From NCBI GenBank assembly GCA_903842845.1, contig CAIMNN010000166.1, positions 1 through 5,876 on the forward strand: a stretch of DNA of 5,876 nucleotides, in the 5' to 3' direction. Every line of letters starts with the position of its first letter. Positions within the stretch are counted from its first letter, which is position 1. Positions 1-5,110 of this stretch are shown here, piece by piece. The DNA comes from an uncultured Acidobacteriaceae bacterium (GTDB taxonomy: Bacteria > Acidobacteriota > Terriglobia > Terriglobales > Acidobacteriaceae). Below the pieces are notes generated by a model, which worked only from the letters and a program-made list of their open reading frames with translations, was not told the origin of the DNA and did no database searches. The position numbers and the translations under genes were made by a program.

Positions 1-279
1 GTGGCGATTGACGCGCGGAGAGTTGCGGGTGAGCCGGTGGAGCGGGCTGAGGTTTTTATTCACGGTGGGCGGAAGAGTTCGGGGCGCAAAGTTGTGGAGT
101 GGGCGCGCGAGGCGGAGGAGCGCGGGGCGGGAACGCCGGAGCATTTTGTGGATGTGTTTACGCGGGGGCGAGCGGATGCGGCGCTGGCGGCGAGTATTTT
201 TCATTTTGGTGTGTCGAGTGCGCGGTCGCTCAAAGAAGAGTTGCGGACGGCGGGGATTCCGGTGAGGTTGCCATGTTAA
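1..279 (+). CDS. hisF: Imidazole glycerol phosphate synthase cyclase subunit HisF, C-terminal part, internally deleted
   Basis: HisF is the cyclase half of the HisF-HisH synthase in the cytoplasm; it turns PRFAR plus ammonia into imidazole glycerol phosphate and AICAR. The frame is open at base 1, so the gene starts upstream; the first codon (gtg) is an internal Val, not a start. Window residues 1-4, VAID, match the beta5 strand that holds the second catalytic Asp (D130 in Thermotoga maritima HisF). HGGRKSSG, EERGAG, EHFVDVF, ADAALAASIFHFG and the GIPVRL end are all typical. However, EERGAG (residues 39-44) runs straight into TPEHF, which in the family follows a second GAG about 39 residues later. 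Strand beta6 with its D-R-D-G loop, helix alpha6 and strand beta7 with S-G-G are absent, though the frame is kept. The taa stop overlaps the hisA start. The family call is very safe; function of this version is doubtful, and a collapsed assembly is possible. Confidence 0.93.
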   Translation: MAIDARRVAGEPVERAEVFIHGGRKSSGRKVVEWAREAEERGAGTPEHFVDVFTRGRADAALAASIFHFGVSSARSLKEELRTAGIPVRLPC

Positions 280-959
280 TTCCATCGATCGATCTGATGG
301 GTGGGCGGATTGTGCAGCTGGTGCAGGGCGAGAAGTTGCGGCTTGCGTTTGATGATTTTGAATATTGGATTGCGAAGTTCGCGCGGTATCCGCTGGTGCA
401 GTTGATCGATCTGGATGCGGCGCTGCGGCAGGGGGACAATGCGGCGCTGGTTGCGGAGTTTGCGAAACGGTTGCCGTGCCAGGTGGGCGGAGGGATTCAT
501 ACGGTGGAGCGGGCGCGGCAGGTGCTGGAGAGTGGTGCGCGGCGGGTGATTCTAGGCTCGGCGTTGTTTGTGGCTGACGAAGTGGAAGCGCGGGTGAATG
601 TGAAGTTTGCCGCGGAGATGGCAGCGGCGATAGGTGCGGAGAGAATCGTTGCGGGCATCGACACGAAGAATGGGAAGATTGCGGTGAAGGGATGGAAGGC
701 GCAGGTTGCGCTGACGCCGGATGCGGCGATGCCGGAGTTGGAGCCGTTTGTGGGCGCGTATTTGTACACCCATGTGGACGGCGAGGGATTGCTGGGCGGG
801 TTTCCGATCGAAGTGGCGCGGAGACTGCGCGGGCTGACGAAGCGGCAGTTGATTGTGGCTGGTGGAATCCGAAGCCAGGAAGAGATTGATGCGTTGCACG
901 CGATGCAAGTGGATGCGGTAGCGGGGATGGCGGTTTATACGGACCTGTTGAAGGTGTGA
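273..959 (+). CDS. hisA: ProFAR isomerase HisA (phosphoribosylformimino-AICAR ribotide isomerase)
   Basis: This cytoplasmic (beta-alpha)8 enzyme opens the aminoaldose of ProFAR to the ketose PRFAR, the step before HisF/HisH. The protein is 228 residues, a little short for the family (about 240). The ATG at 273 is chosen because MLIPSIDLMGG is the usual HisA N terminus and GGTGAGG lies 5 nt upstream; the frame runs open further upstream but gives non-HisA sequence inside hisF. Visible landmarks: catalytic Asp7, LIDLDAA (44-50), VGGGIH (71-76), RVILGSA (91-97), the second catalytic Asp130 in GIDTKNGK followed by VKGW, and VAGGI (195-199). The beta6 loop usually reads YTDIDRDGT; here it is YTHVDGEGL (165-173), keeping Thr166 but replacing the usual Asp residues. 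I recall this divergent form from Acidobacteriota. The start overlaps the hisF stop by 7 nt, so translation is probably coupled. Confidence 0.92.
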   Translation: MLIPSIDLMGGRIVQLVQGEKLRLAFDDFEYWIAKFARYPLVQLIDLDAALRQGDNAALVAEFAKRLPCQVGGGIHTVERARQVLESGARRVILGSALFVADEVEARVNVKFAAEMAAAIGAERIVAGIDTKNGKIAVKGWKAQVALTPDAAMPELEPFVGAYLYTHVDGEGLLGGFPIEVARRLRGLTKRQLIVAGGIRSQEEIDALHAMQVDAVAGMAVYTDLLKV

Positions 960-964
960 TGGTT

Positions 965-994
965 TTCACAGACGCGGTTGATGGTTGCTGTAAT
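965..994 (+). promoter_or_regulatory. Candidate sigma70-type promoter for the aminotransferase gene
   Basis: TTCACA (965-970) and TGTAAT (989-994) are separated by 18 nt; each matches the sigma70 consensus at five of six positions. They sit in the 86-nt gap between the hisA stop and the aminotransferase ATG, and would start transcription near base 1001, giving a leader of about 45 nt. Such matches also occur by chance, so this is suggestive only. The gene could equally be read through from the his operon. Confidence 0.35.
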
Positions 995-1031
995 CTGATA
1001 AAAAGCTAACAGGCGAGATGGAGAGCAGTAG

Positions 1032-1037
1032 AAGGAG
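1032..1037 (+). promoter_or_regulatory. Ribosome binding site of the aminotransferase gene
   Basis: AAGGAG lies 8 nt before the ATG at 1046. It supports that start over the internal ATG at 1064 (residue 7), which has no comparable site. Confidence 0.7.
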
Positions 1038-1045
1038 CAGGGACG

Positions 1046-2215
1046 ATGGCGAATGCAGGAGCGATGCGAGTCGCACACAGACTGGATGAGGTTGGTTTTT
1101 CTGACATTGTGCAGATACGCAACAAGGTGATGGCACTGCGTGCGGCGGGCGAGAAGGTTCATGCCTTCCATGGCGGCGAGCCGTTCTTTGAGACTCCTGA
1201 GCCGATCAAGCAGGCTGCGGTGAAGGCGCTTGCGGATAATCAGACGCATTATGCGCCGTCGTCGGGTATTGCGCCGTTGCGCGAGGCTCTGGTGAAGAAG
1301 TTGGCGGCGAAGAACAATATCGACGCGACGGTGGATGAAGTGATTGCGACGGTGGGCGGATCGCAGGCGTTGTATGGCGCGTTTCAGACGGTGCTTGACC
1401 CGGGCGATGATGTACTTGTGTTTGATCCTTACTGGACGCCGATCAGCGATTTGATACGCGGCACGCAGGCGCGGCCGCTGCTGGTGCCCACGGTGTCGGC
1501 ACGGCGGAATGGAATTCGCAAAACGCTGAAGCAGTTCTCGACGCCGAAGACGAGAGCGATCTACTACAACACGCCGCAGAATCCGAGCGGGGTGGTGTTT
1601 ACGCGTGCGGAGGCGGAAGAGGTTGCGGCGTTTGCGCAGGAGCGCGACCTGCTGGTGATAGCCGACGAGGCGTATGAGGACCTGGTGTATGAGGGTGAGC
1701 ATTTTTCGATAGCGTCCTTGCCGGGGATGGCGGAGCGGACGATAACGTGCTTCACGTTTTCGAAGACGTATGCGATGACGGGCTGGCGTGCGGGATATGC
1801 GGTTGCGAAAGAGCCGTTCATGACCGGGTTGCGGAAGATAGTGCTGTACTCGACAAATGGCGTGACGACGCCGGTGCAGTATGCGATGGTTGAGGCGCTG
1901 AAGACGACGGGGAAAGAGATTGCGGCGCGTAGAGAAGATTACCGCAAGCGGCGCGACCTGCTGGTTGCAGCGCTGAACGCGGTGGGGCTGACGTGCGAGC
2001 CGCCGGCGGGGGCGTTCTATGCGTTCCCGAATGTTGAGAAGATAAGCCGCAACAGCAAAGAGGCGGCGCGGTTGCTGCTGGAGAAGGCGCACATTGCGAC
2101 GATACCGGGATCGGTGTTCGGCGCGCAGGGCGAGGGGTATTTGCGCTTCAGTTATGCGGTGACGCTGGAAGAGATTGAGGAATGCGCGAAGGCGCTGAAG
2201 AAGTTCCTGAAATAG
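1046..2215 (+). CDS. Class I/II pyridoxal-phosphate aminotransferase (fold type I)
   Basis: This is a cytoplasmic PLP enzyme that moves an amino group between an amino acid and a 2-oxo acid. The 389-residue length is normal for the aspartate aminotransferase superfamily. Motifs in order: GGEPFFETP (43-51), the family's substrate loop; HYAPSSGIAPLR (68-79); GGSQALY (104-110), which cups the cofactor phosphate; FDPYW (126-130), with a Tyr/Trp stacking position; NTPQNPSG (175-182) with Asn179; Asp207 in ADEAYE, which pairs with the pyridine nitrogen; Lys240 in FSKTYAMTGWRAGY, the Schiff base lysine; Arg248, a phosphate contact; and Arg367 in LRFSY, the alpha-carboxylate binder. All key residues are present, so the enzyme should be active. 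The sequence looks most like the Ib subgroup (broad aspartate/aromatic/alanine-type enzymes); I cannot name the substrate. It follows hisA on the same strand, but it is not HisC-like enough to assign it to histidine synthesis. Its stop is 1 nt from the stop of the opposing FUSC gene. Confidence 0.93.
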   Translation: MANAGAMRVAHRLDEVGFSDIVQIRNKVMALRAAGEKVHAFHGGEPFFETPEPIKQAAVKALADNQTHYAPSSGIAPLREALVKKLAAKNNIDATVDEVIATVGGSQALYGAFQTVLDPGDDVLVFDPYWTPISDLIRGTQARPLLVPTVSARRNGIRKTLKQFSTPKTRAIYYNTPQNPSGVVFTRAEAEEVAAFAQERDLLVIADEAYEDLVYEGEHFSIASLPGMAERTITCFTFSKTYAMTGWRAGYAVAKEPFMTGLRKIVLYSTNGVTTPVQYAMVEALKTTGKEIAARREDYRKRRDLLVAALNAVGLTCEPPAGAFYAFPNVEKISRNSKEAARLLLEKAHIATIPGSVFGAQGEGYLRFSYAVTLEEIEECAKALKKFLK

Positions 2216-2216
2216 A

Positions 2217-3368
2217 TCAGGCTGACTCTTCCTGCATTTTTCGTTCCTCAAGGGTGCGGCCCGTCTCTGTGCGGACGGTGCGGAGGATGCGCGCGATCTG
2301 CTTCAAGTGCAGTTGGACGGCGTAGGCACGCAAGACCTCTTCCTGAGAAAAGCTAGTTCCCATGTGACGGAGTGAGTCCATTTTTTGCTCGAGGGCCGCG
2401 ATGTCAGCGGCGAGCGAGAGCTTGCCCAGAGGCACATTGAACTTCCAGCGGTGGATGCATCCGGCGACAAAATGAAACGTGGCGTGGATGTCGGTGGCGA
2501 GCTTGCCGAGTTCCGGTTCGAGCTGCTGCGCGAATTGGTCGTTGTTGCTGTTGCGGACGGAGAGCTCGAGGGCGGCGAGCGCATCGCGGAGTGAACGCGC
2601 GAATTGCGATAACATGCCTGATGCTTCGAGGATGCCGACTCCGCCAGAGGGCTCGTTGCGCGCCGTGTCCATGAGCTGATTGTTGGTGCGGCGGCGGTTG
2701 TCGCACTGTGTGCGGAGGTCGTTGAGACGCTCGTCGGGCGTGCCGCTGAATCCTTTGAGGACTGCTTCAAAAAAAGCGCCGAGCTGGAGGAACTCTTCTG
2801 CGAGACTTTCGCGGAGGCGAATGCGCGCGCGCTCGGGCAGGACGAGTGTGGAGACGGCGAGAGCGATGGCGATGCCGAGCAGGACCTCGATGACGCGATG
2901 CAGCGCGATGGTGTAGTCCATGGCGTGCTTTTGCTGAATCATGATGATGACGACGGTGACGCCGGCGAGACGCGTGCTGCCTTTGAGTCCGAGGAGGACG
3001 CAGACGACGGTGCTCGCCGTGAGCGCGAGTAGGAAGTTCCAGGGCTGCACGGAGTAAAGCGAGAAGGTGAAACCGAAGACGGCACCGATGAGGGTTCCTA
3101 TGGCGCGGTCGCGCGATGCGGTGACGGTGGAGCCGACGTAGGATTGCAGAACGATGATGACGGTGATGACGGCCCAGTAGCCGTCATTCAAGCCGAGAGC
3201 CTGCGCGACGAACCAGGCGATGGTGGCGGCGAGGGTGGTTTTGGCGGCGTGAATGAGCAGGCGGGAGCGCTCGCTGCTGAGGCGGTCAAGCCAACTGCTG
3301 CCTGAGAGCGCCGAGAGCGAAGGGTCCATGTCGGTGATGGATTCGTTTCTTCGTTTGTTGAATCGCAT
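2217..3368 (-). CDS. FUSC family inner membrane protein (aromatic acid exporter-like)
   Basis: The 383-residue protein has a short basic N terminus (MRFNKRR), then about six hydrophobic segments near residues 38-58, 62-80, 90-106, 109-128, 133-147 and 155-177, then about 200 mostly helical, charged residues likely to lie in the cytoplasm. The run GYWAVITVIIVLQS followed by SRDRAIGTLIGAVFG (63-99) is the signature of the FUSC/aromatic acid exporter group, whose better known members are AaeB (hydroxybenzoate efflux) and YccS. This is a half-size protein with a single membrane module. Export of an aromatic or other organic acid is a family-level guess; the substrate is unknown. The start at 3368 is preferred, with a weak GATGAG upstream; Met14 at 3329 is an alternative with no better site, and it would still keep all membrane segments. 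It is transcribed divergently from the dehydrogenase across a 95-nt gap and converges on the aminotransferase gene. Confidence 0.85.
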   Translation of the reverse strand: MRFNKRRNESITDMDPSLSALSGSSWLDRLSSERSRLLIHAAKTTLAATIAWFVAQALGLNDGYWAVITVIIVLQSYVGSTVTASRDRAIGTLIGAVFGFTFSLYSVQPWNFLLALTASTVVCVLLGLKGSTRLAGVTVVIIMIQQKHAMDYTIALHRVIEVLLGIAIALAVSTLVLPERARIRLRESLAEEFLQLGAFFEAVLKGFSGTPDERLNDLRTQCDNRRRTNNQLMDTARNEPSGGVGILEASGMLSQFARSLRDALAALELSVRNSNNDQFAQQLEPELGKLATDIHATFHFVAGCIHRWKFNVPLGKLSLAADIAALEQKMDSLRHMGTSFSQEEVLRAYAVQLHLKQIARILRTVRTETGRTLEERKMQEESA

Positions 3369-3414
3369 GTCTACACTACAAGTTTCTCATCTGCGTAAGG
3401 CGGTTGTACCATGA

Positions 3415-3443
3415 ATTAAGAAACACCCCTTTGTTTCTGCCAA
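3415..3443 (-). promoter_or_regulatory. Candidate promoter of the FUSC gene with a dyad in the spacer
   Basis: Read on the minus strand, TTGGCA (3443-3438) is followed after 17 nt by CTTAAT (3420-3415). These match the -35 and -10 consensus at five and four of six positions. Transcription would begin about 40 nt before the FUSC start. The spacer is almost entirely filled by the inverted repeat at 3419-3438, an arrangement expected of an operator. The promoter match is modest and unproven. Confidence 0.3.
3419..3438. repeat. Perfect 7-bp inverted repeat between two divergent genes
   Basis: AGAAACA (3419-3425) and TGTTTCT (3432-3438) are perfect reverse complements separated by CCCCTT. It is the only clear dyad I see in the 95-nt intergenic region. 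It could be a binding site for a dimeric regulator of the FUSC gene, the dehydrogenase gene or both, or a hairpin in the dehydrogenase leader. It lacks a following T run on the plus strand, so it does not look like a terminator. Confidence 0.55.
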
Positions 3444-3452
3444 AAAGAAAAT

Positions 3453-3458
3453 GAGGTG
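3453..3458 (+). promoter_or_regulatory. Ribosome binding site of the dehydrogenase gene
   Basis: GAGGTG ends 5 nt before the ATG at 3464 and fixes the start. The start also fits the protein, which opens directly with a beta strand (MIRVGYP). Confidence 0.65.
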
Positions 3459-3463
3459 CCGTC

Positions 3464-4441
3464 ATGATCCGGGTCGGATACCCAGAGAAACTTGCGTTTG
3501 CGTTGCCTGCGGAGATACCGGCGGGCGTTGAGTTGGTGCCATTGGCCGACCATTTGGAGGGAACAGTGGAGCTGGATGTGTTGATAGGCGATCCGTACTA
3601 CTCGCGCACGATTGCGAAGTGGCCGCACCTGCGCGGAGTGAAGCTGCTGCTGGCGCTGCTGGCAGGGACGGAGTGGGCTCCGCCGCTAGTGGGGCCGACG
3701 GTGACGATATGCAATGCGCGCGGGGCGCATACGATTGCGACGGCGGAGTGGGCGCTGACGGCGATGCTATCGATGTTGAAGTACATTCCACTGCACGCGG
3801 AGATACAGAAGAGCGGGCAATGGAAGCGACGGTTTGAGCTGGCGAAGCATTATGCGGAGGTGACGGGCGATAAGCGCGAGTTGGAGCCGCCGGTGTTGCA
3901 AGAGGAGCTGCACGGAAAGAAAATTTTGATGGTGGGGCATGGGTCGATAGGGCAGGAGATAGAGAAGCTGCTTGCGCCTTTTGAGGTGAAGCTTACGCGT
4001 GTGGCGCGGTCGGCGCGAGAGACGCCGAAGGTTCATGCGATTGCGGAGTTGGATGCGTTGCTGCCTGAAGCGGAGATTGTGGTGCTGATATTGCCGGCGA
4101 CGGAAGAGACGCGGAATTTGATAGACGCGCGGCGGCTGAAGCTGATGAAGCAGGGGACGTTGATTGTGAATGCTGCGCGAGGGACGATCATCGATACCGA
4201 TGCGTTGGTGGCGGCGTTGCAGGCAGGGCATGTGAGAGCGGCGCTTGATGTGACGGAGCCGGAGCCGCTGCCGGAGGGGCACGCGCTGTGGCATTGCCCG
4301 AACGTGCTGGTGACGACGCATATTGGCGGGTCGACGCCGATGTTTGCGAGGCGTGCGGTGCGTGTGGCGTTTGAGGAGTTGGCGCGGTATGTGAAGGGCG
4401 AGCCGCTGGAGAATGAAGTGCAATTAGGGAACAGCGATTAG
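3464..4441 (+). CDS. D-2-hydroxyacid dehydrogenase (NAD(P)-dependent)
   Basis: This cytoplasmic oxidoreductase interconverts a 2-oxo acid and a D-2-hydroxy acid. At 325 residues it has the usual length. The N-terminal substrate domain contains LLALLAGTEWAP (62-73) and GAHTIATAEWAL (87-98), where the chain crosses to the Rossmann domain. That domain has the dinucleotide loop GHGSIG (Gly158, Gly160, Gly163). The catalytic trio is present: Arg239 in NAARG, Glu267 in DVTEPEPLP, His286 in TTHIGGS. The second Rossmann strand ends in VARSAR (180-185) without the Asp that NAD-specific members use; Arg182-Ser183 suggests NADP preference, as in glyoxylate/hydroxypyruvate reductases. About 20 charged residues (around 125-145) precede the Rossmann domain and look like an insertion. 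The final residues LGNSD are encoded by the heptamer repeat patch rather than by conserved sequence. The substrate is unknown. It could be mistaken for PGDH, but it lacks a regulatory ACT domain. Confidence 0.92.
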   Translation: MIRVGYPEKLAFALPAEIPAGVELVPLADHLEGTVELDVLIGDPYYSRTIAKWPHLRGVKLLLALLAGTEWAPPLVGPTVTICNARGAHTIATAEWALTAMLSMLKYIPLHAEIQKSGQWKRRFELAKHYAEVTGDKRELEPPVLQEELHGKKILMVGHGSIGQEIEKLLAPFEVKLTRVARSARETPKVHAIAELDALLPEAEIVVLILPATEETRNLIDARRLKLMKQGTLIVNAARGTIIDTDALVAALQAGHVRAALDVTEPEPLPEGHALWHCPNVLVTTHIGGSTPMFARRAVRVAFEELARYVKGEPLENEVQLGNSD

Positions 4442-4490
4442 GGAACAGGGAACAGGGCCGAAGTCAGATGTCAGAAGTCAGGGGTCAGGG
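4423..4490. repeat. Heptanucleotide repeat patch, two unit families (GGGAACA and GTCAGRR-like)
   Basis: On the plus strand the sequence falls into 7-nt units: GGGAACA (4427-4433), GCGATTA (4434-4440), GGGAACA (4441-4447), GGGAACA (4448-4454), GGGCCGA (4455-4461), one spare A, then GTCAGAT, GTCAGAA, GTCAGGG and GTCAGGG (4463-4490) in perfect register. The 12-mer ATTAGGGAACAG occurs twice, at 4423 and 4437. The patch begins inside the last codons of the dehydrogenase gene and contains its stop. Units of this kind occur as dispersed intergenic repeats in some bacteria, and I recall them from cyanobacteria; no function is shown here. Confidence 0.8.
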
Positions 4491-4531
4491 TTTTCCGAAC
4501 GCATAGTTAGGATTATTGCGCGGCGATGTGA

Positions 4532-5110
4532 CTAAGCGCGCTCGGCGCGGCGCCAGTCGCGCCAGCCGATGAGTGCGAGGATGGCGAGGATTGCGTAGAG
4601 CGGGGATGTTAGCAGCAATCCTTTGTAAAGATATTCACCGATATAGATAAGGTTGACGACGACCCAGAGCGGCCAGTTGATAGTGTTTTTGCGCGCCTGC
4701 CACCAGCTTGCGAGGAGGCTGAAGCACATGAGTTGCGCGTCGAGGTAGGGAAGTGCGGCGTGAATGTGCTGCATGAGCAGGCCCCAGAGAATTGCGATGA
4801 GCGCAGTGGCGGGGATGAGGAGGAGTGCGCGCTTCGGGAGTGGGATGACGCGGATGGAGCCTTCAGCGGCGAGGCCGCGATGCCAATACCACCAGCCGTA
4901 GAGTGTGAAGCCGATGAAGAAGATTTGCAGGAGCGTGTCAGAGTAGAGGCGCGCCTGATAGAAGACGATGAGATAGATTACGTCAGCGATGAGGGTGATG
5001 GGCCAGCAGAGCATCTTGCGGCGGGTGGTGAGCCAGATGCCGAGGATTGTGGTGATGACACCGGCGGCCTCGAGCCAGTTTTGAGAAAGCCAGTTAATGA
5101 GCGCAGTCAT
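4532..5110 (-). CDS. pnuC: PnuC-family vitamin transporter (nicotinamide riboside or related)
   Basis: Pnu proteins are inner membrane facilitators that let unphosphorylated B vitamins enter: nicotinamide riboside (PnuC), thiamine (PnuT) or riboflavin (PnuX). This protein has 192 residues and about seven hydrophobic segments. Family marks are LTTRRKMLCWPI (27-38), ARLYSDTLLQIFF (53-65), the aromatic GWWYW (72-76), and near the end NTINWPLWVVVN (142-153), followed by IGEYLYKG and GWRDW (182-186). The start at 5110 is chosen over an in-frame ATG at 5200 because AGGAGG stands 6 nt upstream, it gives a normal Pnu N terminus, and the extra 30 residues would be non-membrane sequence inside the kinase gene. 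It overlaps the end of the kinase gene by 17 nt, so the two are co-transcribed and probably translationally coupled. The gene symbol follows the family; the vitamin cannot be read from the sequence. Confidence 0.88.
   Translation of the reverse strand: MTALINWLSQNWLEAAGVITTILGIWLTTRRKMLCWPITLIADVIYLIVFYQARLYSDTLLQIFFIGFTLYGWWYWHRGLAAEGSIRVIPLPKRALLLIPATALIAILWGLLMQHIHAALPYLDAQLMCFSLLASWWQARKNTINWPLWVVVNLIYIGEYLYKGLLLTSPLYAILAILALIGWRDWRRAERA

Noticed and set aside
99..272. Upstream extension of the hisA frame to base 99
   Set aside because: It lies wholly within hisF, gives Gly/Ala/Cys-rich sequence unlike HisA, and the ATG at 273 begins the exact HisA N terminus.
935..2251. A 438-codon open frame antisense to the aminotransferase gene
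   Set aside because: It is longer than the real gene, but its translation is dominated by Arg, Leu, His and Gln with no motif. It is the usual shadow of a GC-rich gene; the plus strand carries a full set of aminotransferase catalytic residues.
3419..3443. A MerR-type operator (dyad in an overlong 19-nt promoter spacer)
   Set aside because: TTGGCA to TAATTC would give a 19-nt spacer, but TAATTC is a poor -10 and no merR-like gene is in view. The normal 17-nt spacing with CTTAAT fits as well.
3767..4423. A 218-codon minus-strand frame opposite the dehydrogenase gene
   Set aside because: The product is Arg/His/Gln-rich and low in complexity, and mirrors the coding strand of a well-supported dehydrogenase.
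4491..4531. A terminator between the convergent dehydrogenase and pnuC genes
   Set aside because: There is a short T run at 4491-4494, but no stable GC-rich stem directly precedes it; the sequence before it is heptamer repeat.
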